Of a DNA stretch of 64,000 nt, positions 16,431 to 23,727 are shown in pieces (position 1 is the first letter of the stretch; each line of letters opens with the position of its first letter). Under the pieces are notes generated by a model that searched no databases, had not been told where the DNA came from, and saw nothing but the letters and a program-made list of their open reading frames with translations. Where the stretch lies: positions 566,707 to 630,706 of the forward strand of contig CP092081.1 of assembly GCA_022226935.1 (NCBI GenBank). Reading direction: 5' to 3'. This stretch comes from Nitrospira sp. GTDB lineage: Bacteria > Nitrospirota > Nitrospiria > Nitrospirales > Nitrospiraceae. Both the position numbers and the translations under genes were made by a program.

Positions 16431-19400
16431 AGTCCTCGATCACCATCGAGACCAAAACCTGGGCGGCAACTGTACTCCTGGGCGCTCTCCTCAGCGGTTG
16501 TGCTGTTCTGACCGTCGATGTGGATGTCTACAAAGGCGCCTTGGTCAATGAAGAGCATGTGCAGTTGCACCAGTTAGTGGCGCTCACGACGGCGGCCCAG
16601 CCGATGTTAGTGCATCTTCGAGACAACCTTGAGTGGCCTAATACGGAGGGCAAACCTCCGAAAGGTGCTACCACGTATCCCGGCAACTATGAGGGGCAAT
16701 GCGAAGGGAAGATATGGAATGGAAGTTGGTATGAGACGGGACATGTCAAGACACCGGAGGATTGGGTATCGGAAGCATCGAAGCCTTGGTGGAACGCATT
16801 TTGGGAGACATTGAAAGAAGGCCTCATAAACCCTCTGTGCCGACCACATTTCAAGAATCCTTATGCGCGCGCAGTGAACAACGTTTTGCGTCTTTACGAC
16901 GACCTTGCCGATTCTGATCTAAGCCCCCATGCACGGAAACTGAGGCAAGCGGTAGAACAATTGCGGGCAGCCACGTCTGATCCTAAAAAGGATCAGGCCA
17001 TCTATGTTGACCTTGCGTCGGGGTTCAAACCGGATACGGTTCTCACGCAAGAGGGGCTGATGAATCTGAAACAAGGCTACCGTGAACTATTGGTGTCCTC
17101 CTCCGGGAGCGAACCCAGCAGAAAGGTCGGCCCGTTGATGGACGCCCTCAAAGAGCTGAGGAACAAACAGGAACCCGTTAAAGCCCGCAACAAATTGGAA
17201 GACGAGCTAGTGTCCGTCTGGAAAAACAGGGATACTTATCAGGAGAAAGACAAAATCTACGATCGGCGTCTACCGTTCAGAGCTGTGTGGAAGTTTCTTG
17301 GCGGAGGAGTGGCCGATACGTTTCTTGCCGAAGTGACTCGGGAATTATGCCCGCCAGGTCGTAACGGCGACAGGACCTGCGACGCGCTCTTGAAACGCAC
17401 GCAACAGCTTGCCGATGAGTACTGGAAGTCGAGAAAGGCCGTCCGAGACATTTGGCTGGAGAGCCTAGGTTTGTTGATCGATGGCGATCGATTACAGCGC
17501 GCCAATTCAAAAGTGTATGACGATCTGAAGAACAAAGTGATCAGGCTGGTTGTTGAGGTGACTAATGTCCGGCATATCGCATCGGCATTGGATCGGCTCG
17601 ATCGTGATGGACAGTGTTCGCTCCTGAGGAATCCACTGAGTCTCGGCTTATTTTGCGAGGTTGGCAAGGATAGTCAGCCGATCTGGAGCGAAAATAATGT
17701 GAATAATCAGGTTGGCTATTTTGAGGAAGTCTTGCGGCGCAATCTTTCCAGCGCACCGGCAGATACGGCCCATTTCCTTCTATACCTCGACGGCCTAGAA
17801 AGCACTGCTGCCCCGAAAACCGGCATCGCGAATGTATTGGTTGAAGCTGTCAACAAAGTGAGCCCCCAACGCCTGGTGAGACTAGGGCTTAATCGAAGCT
17901 TTATTGAGGATCGTAAGTTGGAAGGGTCGCCGGAGCTCTTCGAATTTGTAGACGATGTAAGTCGAAAGGTAGCCCAGGGCTTTGAGCGAGGCCGGCTGCC
18001 GGATGGATTGCACACGCTCACAGAAGCGTTCTTGAAATCACACAATGGCAATACAGGCACGAGCGATTCGCATGAAGAAAAAATTCTCCTCGATGCCTTG
18101 GTGGAATTCGCGCAAAAACTACTGTTCCTAGCGAACCATGAAGGCCTATCTTCCCCGCCAGGAACGTCTGGCCTCATTCTGGGAGGCGCCGAGAAAATCA
18201 ATCGCGGATTATTCGGCGACTCGCTCACAGACGCGGGGTTGTACGGCCTCTTTGGGTCAGGATTAGCTGAAAGTCGAAAACAACAATATGTCCGAGTCTT
18301 GCAGGCAGTCGGCAATTCCATTTTATTTTCGGCCAATGAGCTGCGGGAGCGGGAGCGGTATAAGGAGCAGAGTAAAGATAAGGTTCGAGCGGAAATTGCC
18401 GCCGTGCAGGCGGTGTATTCGCCGGACCCGCAGAAGATCCTTGACGATCTTATCCGCGGGCTTCGAAGGGAACAGGTCATCGCTCAGAATCAGCTAGCTG
18501 AGGCCACGGCTCGGAAAGCGGTGATCGACGGACAAATGACCGATTTGCACTCCCTTAAGCAAAAATATTCCACTGAACAGGCGAAGGCCGAACTCGATCG
18601 GCAGAATTATCTGATGAAGCAAGGTCCGCTGAAAGCCGCTCATGATCTGTTGACGCAGAAGATGATCGAGAAGATCAAGGCTCAGTGGACGGCGAGGGGA
18701 AAAGACACGGTCGCCGATCCTGCCAAATTTTTGACCGGTCCGGACGGGATAGAACAGGAGCTGACCACCATCCGGCAGGCGCTGGATGGTATTCCCACCC
18801 CTGAAGAGGCTCGCAATCTTGATGAAGGCGTCAAGTATGTGAAGTCTTCCGAAGCCAAGGCGGCATTTGAAGCTTATTGCACGATCAACCGACAGACGTC
18901 GCTCAAACGATCCGAGTTGTTAGATGCGTTTGCTGCGCATATGCGTGAATTGGAAGCCGCACGGGCGGCGCGCGTGACGCAGTACGAGAAAGGCATAAAG
19001 GAGAAAGAGCAGGCGGTCCGCGAAGTACAGGACAAGATTACCCAGATGGACGCGGAATCTAGGCGGCTGGCGTCCGTCATCGCATCGCTTCCGAACACCC
19101 ACGTTCAGTTAAACACGGCAGCGACGGTTATCGAAGCTTTACAGGCTGAGGTCCTGAAAGAAGTTGCGCAGCATGATCGCTTCGTTTCGCCCGACGCGTT
19201 ATATCTTTTGCTCGCCACTAATATGAAGCGCAAAGAAGATGCTGAGGCTGATGCGAGCAAGAAGCAACCATATCAAGTCGCTCTAGTTGTCTTGTCGCGT
19301 CGTACGCCGCCGCCCGGCCTCCCTCCGCTGAATCCCACAGACTACAAAAGTCCTCTCACCGTCATGGACGATGTGATTGCATTGCTGCGCCATCGGCAGA

Positions 19401-20458
19401 TGATGGCGGTGGACCGATTTGGAAGAGGCTCTGACGAAGACAAGAAAGCGACTGAAGCCTTGGAAAATGCCTATCAGCATCGAGCCGGGATGGTCTATAT
19501 CCGACCGTCGTCGGCATATCTCCGGACGAGTTTTCCTTCTACTTCATTGCAGGACGATCCCAACTTAGCTTGGGACAACATGCTGCTCAAGCAGGGCATC
19601 AGGAACCTGCCCTTCTCCTCGCAGTTGCGGGATATTCTGGACCCCTCGGTGGAACGAGATCGTATCCTGACCGCCGAGCTGGATAAGCAATATTGGCAAA
19701 ACATCAATCGTGTGCGCGTTTCGGGAGCCGGCCGTACCAACCAGGCTCTCGTCAAAGACGACGTGGGCAATTGGTATGTGAAGCAGTACTACGGCGACAC
19801 GGAAAAAATCGTCAAGTCGGCTAAGCACTTGGCTCTGTACAGTTTGGGAACCAAGCTGCCCATCGATCTTTCTCGGGAGTTGCAGAAGGCCTCCGCAACG
19901 AAGGAGGAGTCCAAGAAGACTGAGGCAGAGAAAGAAGCTGAGCTGCCGCCCCTCCAGCAGGTGTTTGGGAAGCACAAGGCGGCGTACCAGGCGCACATCG
20001 CTGAGACGGCAACGCGGCTTGTTACATTGCATGGGAGGGACAATGAAAAGACCCTGCATGCAAAAATCGCTACTGCGTGGAAGGGTGACGGCGAGCCCTC
20101 GACGGATGCAGATCTCATGAAGGCGCTCTCAGTGGCGTTGGAAGAAGAAGTCGCACGGTGGGATGCAACCCTCGATCCGTTGAAGGAGGCTTCAGATCAG
20201 GATCGGGGCCTTGCCATTACCAAAGATCTTCGAGCGCTGGCCAAACTGGAAAAACAGTTGTCGGCGCGGATACAAAAGATCGAGAAACCGGAGGCGCTGA
20301 AGACCAAAGCCGCCAAGGAAGTCCACAGAGTTGTGGGACATGAACTGATCGATCTGCTGAAAAGCCACAAGCAGGCGTTGGACCGCTATGAGCAGGCCGT
20401 TCTATTTATCGCCGATGCTGCCAATCCGAAAGGCCCAAAGCAGGAGCAGGGGAAGTGA
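16427..20458 (+). CDS. Very large coiled-coil lipoprotein of unknown function
   Basis: A 1343-residue protein with a lipoprotein signal (VLLGALLSGC, Cys25), so probably lipid-anchored and exposed to the periplasm or outer surface. No catalytic domain is recognised. Residues about 30-630 look mostly helical and globular. Long heptad-like segments follow at about 655-760 (LIRGLRREQVIAQNQLAEA onwards) and 834-900 (ELEAARAARVTQYEKGIKEK onwards). A segment near 1080-1140 is less helical (RVSGAGRTNQALVKDDVGNW), and a C-terminal helical part with KLEKQLSARIQKIEK closes the protein. It could span part of the envelope as a scaffold. It overlaps the upstream lipoprotein gene by four bases. GC is low: 28 of 60 bases at 16801-16860, against 39 of 60 at 7201-7260. 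Codon use likewise looks less GC-biased, suggesting transfer. Confidence 0.7.
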   Translation: MKSSITIETKTWAATVLLGALLSGCAVLTVDVDVYKGALVNEEHVQLHQLVALTTAAQPMLVHLRDNLEWPNTEGKPPKGATTYPGNYEGQCEGKIWNGSWYETGHVKTPEDWVSEASKPWWNAFWETLKEGLINPLCRPHFKNPYARAVNNVLRLYDDLADSDLSPHARKLRQAVEQLRAATSDPKKDQAIYVDLASGFKPDTVLTQEGLMNLKQGYRELLVSSSGSEPSRKVGPLMDALKELRNKQEPVKARNKLEDELVSVWKNRDTYQEKDKIYDRRLPFRAVWKFLGGGVADTFLAEVTRELCPPGRNGDRTCDALLKRTQQLADEYWKSRKAVRDIWLESLGLLIDGDRLQRANSKVYDDLKNKVIRLVVEVTNVRHIASALDRLDRDGQCSLLRNPLSLGLFCEVGKDSQPIWSENNVNNQVGYFEEVLRRNLSSAPADTAHFLLYLDGLESTAAPKTGIANVLVEAVNKVSPQRLVRLGLNRSFIEDRKLEGSPELFEFVDDVSRKVAQGFERGRLPDGLHTLTEAFLKSHNGNTGTSDSHEEKILLDALVEFAQKLLFLANHEGLSSPPGTSGLILGGAEKINRGLFGDSLTDAGLYGLFGSGLAESRKQQYVRVLQAVGNSILFSANELRERERYKEQSKDKVRAEIAAVQAVYSPDPQKILDDLIRGLRREQVIAQNQLAEATARKAVIDGQMTDLHSLKQKYSTEQAKAELDRQNYLMKQGPLKAAHDLLTQKMIEKIKAQWTARGKDTVADPAKFLTGPDGIEQELTTIRQALDGIPTPEEARNLDEGVKYVKSSEAKAAFEAYCTINRQTSLKRSELLDAFAAHMRELEAARAARVTQYEKGIKEKEQAVREVQDKITQMDAESRRLASVIASLPNTHVQLNTAATVIEALQAEVLKEVAQHDRFVSPDALYLLLATNMKRKEDAEADASKKQPYQVALVVLSRRTPPPGLPPLNPTDYKSPLTVMDDVIALLRHRQMMAVDRFGRGSDEDKKATEALENAYQHRAGMVYIRPSSAYLRTSFPSTSLQDDPNLAWDNMLLKQGIRNLPFSSQLRDILDPSVERDRILTAELDKQYWQNINRVRVSGAGRTNQALVKDDVGNWYVKQYYGDTEKIVKSAKHLALYSLGTKLPIDLSRELQKASATKEESKKTEAEKEAELPPLQQVFGKHKAAYQAHIAETATRLVTLHGRDNEKTLHAKIATAWKGDGEPSTDADLMKALSVALEEEVARWDATLDPLKEASDQDRGLAITKDLRALAKLEKQLSARIQKIEKPEALKTKAAKEVHRVVGHELIDLLKSHKQALDRYEQAVLFIADAANPKGPKQEQGK

Positions 20459-20504
20459 AACCAGTCGTAAAGCGCAGAGGAGAGGCGAACAGCCAGAACA
20501 AATT

Positions 20505-21335
20505 ATGGGTATTGATTCAGGAACTTTAGGCACGGCAGCGCTTGCCATCGGGGCGCTCGGCACGGCTTCGTACGGTGTTGTCGATGGACTCAAGTTGGTC
20601 TCATGGATTGATCTGGCCGGGTTCGAGCGCATCTTTGCGGTGGGAGGCAAGGAGGGGGGACGGCGATTCTTTCCGACGCACAGGGCCACCCTCGATCCAT
20701 TCCTGCCTGCATTGAGAATTGCCTATGGGAGTGACGTCATGGAGTTACTCCGCGCTCAATATCGAGCAAGCCGTGCAAGTGGCGACCTACTTCGAACATT
20801 GCGGCAGGGGGTGCGGATCGGATTTGGGATGATGGCGGTGGAAGACATCACGTCGGTGGCGGTTAAGCTGGGAATCAAGCAGCAGGTTGCTGCACTCGCG
20901 GCGGAAGCGATCGACCGTGCCCGTCGGCAGCGGGCGGACGCTTCCCCAAGTGAACAGTCCAGATCTCTGGATGAGCCAGGGTCTCTTTCAGAACCGGCTA
21001 TGACTGATGAACAGCGGTCCGCGATGGCTCGTCTGGAGACTATGATCGATGCCCGCATCGATGCCGCCCTGGCTTTGGCCGACAGACAATATGTGACCCA
21101 GACAAAGTTGCTGGCCATGTTGGTTTCGCTGGCCATCTCATTTCTGGTTGGCTGGTTCATTGGAATGGAGGGTGATTGTGTCCCCGCGGATACTTTGGCC
21201 ACGTGCGCGGCCAAAGTGCCGGCCAAATGGACCTGGTGTCTCATCGTTGGCCTTGCCGCCGTGCCTCTTGCCCCGGTCGCGAAGGATCTTTCTACTGCCC
21301 TCCAGGAAGCCGCGAAGGCGTTGAAAGCGCGATGA
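20505..21335 (+). CDS. Membrane protein with N- and C-terminal hydrophobic segments
   Basis: A 276-residue protein of unknown family. The ATG at 20505 is preferred because the in-frame upstream stretch overlaps the previous gene and encodes only basic residues. A Gly/Ala-rich hydrophobic segment lies at the N-terminus (TAALAIGALGTASYGVV). The centre is a soluble helical part with a Ser/Asp-rich linker, and near the C-terminus are two strong membrane helices (LLAMLVSLAISFLVGWFIGM and WCLIVGLAAVPLAPVA) separated by a Cys-containing loop. It ends in ATGA overlap with the next hydrolase gene, so a physical partnership with that enzyme is plausible. No motif gives a function. Confidence 0.7.
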   Translation: MGIDSGTLGTAALAIGALGTASYGVVDGLKLVSWIDLAGFERIFAVGGKEGGRRFFPTHRATLDPFLPALRIAYGSDVMELLRAQYRASRASGDLLRTLRQGVRIGFGMMAVEDITSVAVKLGIKQQVAALAAEAIDRARRQRADASPSEQSRSLDEPGSLSEPAMTDEQRSAMARLETMIDARIDAALALADRQYVTQTKLLAMLVSLAISFLVGWFIGMEGDCVPADTLATCAAKVPAKWTWCLIVGLAAVPLAPVAKDLSTALQEAAKALKAR

Positions 21336-22225
21336 ACGCGTTTGTCCTCAGCTTGCGCGACCAAAGATTTGGCGGGGCTGTCACTTCAGGCGTGCTCTAC
21401 AAGGCTCTGCCGTATTGGGATGTGTGGTGGAATGATCGCTTGCCTGATTTTGAACTGCTGACTCGTGGACAACGTCTTACGGTGCTTCTGCACGGCTATA
21501 ACAACGGCCTTGAGGAGGGGCGTGAGAAGCTGGTGCGGTTCATCGACTTCTTGGAACAGAAGGGTTCAATGGATCTGATGCTGGCGGTCCTTTGGCCTGG
21601 GGACTCCTGGGCTGGCGCGGTCAGCTATCCCTCGGAAAGTCGCGATGCCGACGACAGTGCCGATAACCTGCTGACTTGGCTTGTGCTCCATGTGCATGAG
21701 AGTGCCCGTGTGGCGTTTGTCGGCCACAGCCTCGGGTGCCGCGTCGTCATGCGCGCGGCCCAACGCATGGCGCGAGACGTTTCGGTTAAGAAGCCGATCT
21801 TGGATCGCATCTGTTTGATGGCGGCGGCAATTGATAGCGATTCGTTGGGCAGGAACGAGCCAACCTCTTATCGCGACGCCGCAACGCAGGCCGACCGGAT
21901 TGCGGTTCTGTCTTCACAGGAAGATAGGGTTTTGCAGGTGGCTTATCGGCTGGGTGACTCGGTCCAATCCTGGTGGCCGTTTTCAGGAGAGCGTTCCGTG
22001 CGGGCGCTGGGCCGGTATGGTCCAGAAGGGTGTTCTCCCGAGGTATTAGCTAAGATCGAATCACACATGGCAAGTCCTGGTCGAGGGATCGGCCACAGTG
22101 ACTATTTGCCGAAATATCCTCTATCTGTGCCACCACAGAATCAGACGACGGCGGACAGCGAGCAGTTCGTGTTCGAGTTCTTGAGTCGCCTCCAGAATCC
22201 AAACTGGCCGGCGGAAAGACCCTGA
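21332..22225 (+). CDS. Alpha/beta-hydrolase (DUF900-like esterase/lipase)
   Basis: A 297-residue alpha/beta-hydrolase without a signal peptide. The nucleophile elbow VAFVGHSLGCR places Ser133. LLHGYNNGLEEGREK near residue 52 is the oxyanion-side HG motif typical of DUF900 proteins, and a conserved-looking GIGHSDY near the C-terminus offers the catalytic His. The start at 21332 overlaps the membrane-protein stop (ATGA), which decides it over longer in-frame options inside that gene. Substrate is unknown; DUF900 members are annotated as esterases without firm physiology. Being coupled to a membrane protein and flanked by lipoproteins, it may act on lipids at the inner membrane's cytoplasmic face. 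Confidence 0.82.
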   Translation: MNAFVLSLRDQRFGGAVTSGVLYKALPYWDVWWNDRLPDFELLTRGQRLTVLLHGYNNGLEEGREKLVRFIDFLEQKGSMDLMLAVLWPGDSWAGAVSYPSESRDADDSADNLLTWLVLHVHESARVAFVGHSLGCRVVMRAAQRMARDVSVKKPILDRICLMAAAIDSDSLGRNEPTSYRDAATQADRIAVLSSQEDRVLQVAYRLGDSVQSWWPFSGERSVRALGRYGPEGCSPEVLAKIESHMASPGRGIGHSDYLPKYPLSVPPQNQTTADSEQFVFEFLSRLQNPNWPAERP

Positions 22226-22233
22226 AGATAAGG

Positions 22234-23223
22234 GTGCTGTGGTTGTTTCCTATAGACCGTTTCCAGAAGAAAATTCTCGCAGTTAGTCTAGCCGTGTCGC
22301 TGGCATCTTGTGCGACGGTGGAGTCATTGGTCTGCCTGCCTCACGGCGAGGATGTCCCGTTCGATATCCAGATGAACAAGCTGGAAGCATGCATTAAAAG
22401 CGACAAGAAAGACATGAACGACAACGATGATTTTGAAGCGGGTTCGGTTAAGCATCCTGTTTATTGTTTCCCAGGCGACCGAAGTAAGCCGCCTGTGCTG
22501 TTGCTGCATGAGTTGCCTGGCTTATCCGGGAAGACGTTGGCTTATGCGAAGGAACTGTCAGAGGACTTCACGGTGTATGTGCCGCTCTTGTTCGGAGAGC
22601 CGAACATGCACTCGGCTCTCTGGGGCTCTACCGCATTTTGGTTGAATGGGGAGTGGTGGGGACTGGAAAGCGGATCGAGTGACATCCTAGGATGGCTTCG
22701 TGCAGTCGTATCAGAGATTGAGCGGGTGCATCCGCAGCACCACATCGGCGTAATCGGCAACTGTTTGACGGGCTCGCTGCCCTTGGCGCTGCTCAGTAAT
22801 CCAAAAACCCCCTCCGCCCCCCCTAGAATCCATGCCGTCGTCTTGGCCCAACCTACGTTGCCCCTGACGATATTCGACAACAGGGAGAAGGTCAGAAGTT
22901 CCCTGGGCATTTCACAGGACGAGGTTAAGGCGGCAGAACAGAGCTCCGCAAGGATCTTCTACCTGCGGTTTGAACAAGATTGCATCTCAAAACCCGAAAA
23001 ACGGTGGAAGGTTTGGGATATCTTTACGAAACACAGCACCGTTCCTGATCGTGTGATCCCACGTCAAATTCCGAAAGACCAACACCCGGTCGACGAGGCA
23101 CATAGCACCTTGATTGGGGAATGGAGCGAGACAGAGTCGGGCCGCGCTTCACGAAATGCACGCCAGGACGTCCGACGATTTCTTCTGGACCCGACGACAT
23201 TCAAGATAGCGGGCGAACAATAG
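22234..23223 (+). CDS. Lipoprotein hydrolase with a cysteine nucleophile (dienelactone-hydrolase-like)
   Basis: A 329-residue predicted lipoprotein (signal LAVSLAVSLASC, Cys26) with an alpha/beta-hydrolase fold. LLLHELPGLSGKT is the oxyanion-side motif and IGVIGNCLTGSLPLA is the nucleophile elbow, with Cys177 in place of the usual Ser. The G-x-C-x-G elbow and HE-x-x-G are marks of the dienelactone hydrolase family, and a candidate catalytic His sits in DEAHSTL near residue 293. Secreted, lipid-anchored members are unusual. It starts with GTG eight bases after the preceding hydrolase gene. Possible substrates are lactones or acyl esters in the envelope; no pathway neighbour points to aromatic degradation. 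Confidence 0.78.
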   Translation: MLWLFPIDRFQKKILAVSLAVSLASCATVESLVCLPHGEDVPFDIQMNKLEACIKSDKKDMNDNDDFEAGSVKHPVYCFPGDRSKPPVLLLHELPGLSGKTLAYAKELSEDFTVYVPLLFGEPNMHSALWGSTAFWLNGEWWGLESGSSDILGWLRAVVSEIERVHPQHHIGVIGNCLTGSLPLALLSNPKTPSAPPRIHAVVLAQPTLPLTIFDNREKVRSSLGISQDEVKAAEQSSARIFYLRFEQDCISKPEKRWKVWDIFTKHSTVPDRVIPRQIPKDQHPVDEAHSTLIGEWSETESGRASRNARQDVRRFLLDPTTFKIAGEQ

Positions 23224-23243
23224 CCGTGACGGAGTGAATCGTG

Positions 23244-23657
23244 ATGCACGAGCATTCAATGCAGGATTCGTCCGTAGAGCCGACTCCGCAATGGTATAGG
23301 CGAAAGGGTTGGCGATTTGGAAGTATGTATCTCCATGTGACCGCTTCAATCGTTCACGTGGCAATCTGTGTGGCTCCCTTAGGGGCCGCTCTTTTCCAGG
23401 TGGAAGAGCTATTGAAGTGGTCGAAAGGTCATCCCTGGGTTGTTCTCTGGTGGATTTCAATTGTCGCGCTGGGATACCCGGCCTGGGCGTGGTTCGAAAC
23501 TCTCGTCTTTGAAAAGTGGGTAAGAAATCTGCCGGTGGCTCAGCGGAAGATCGAGCGAGCCCATTACCGGCTTCACGCCGGCATGGCTAAAAACTTCTGG
23601 CAGGCAGTCATGCACATGTATGCCATCGCGAGTCTCATCGGAATTGCGCTGAAGTAG
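23244..23657 (+). CDS. Small membrane protein of the hydrolase cluster
   Basis: A 137-residue protein of unknown family with membrane helices at about 28-52 (VTASIVHVAICVAPLGAALF) and 63-85 (VVLWWISIVALGYPAWAWF), and a more weakly hydrophobic C-terminal segment (HMYAIASLIGIALK). A basic loop with QRKIERAHYRLHAGMAK lies between. A GTG directly before the ATG at 23244 is an alternative start. It follows the lipoprotein hydrolase by about 20 bases and is 70 bases upstream of the large membrane-anchored hydrolase, so it probably belongs to the same transcript. No function can be read from the sequence. Confidence 0.68.
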   Translation: MHEHSMQDSSVEPTPQWYRRKGWRFGSMYLHVTASIVHVAICVAPLGAALFQVEELLKWSKGHPWVVLWWISIVALGYPAWAWFETLVFEKWVRNLPVAQRKIERAHYRLHAGMAKNFWQAVMHMYAIASLIGIALK

Positions 23658-23727
23658 TTAGTTATGTATGGGCCGGTGAATGAATAGCTGCACTCGGGCG
23701 TCCATCACATAGGAAGAGGCTTCTGAT

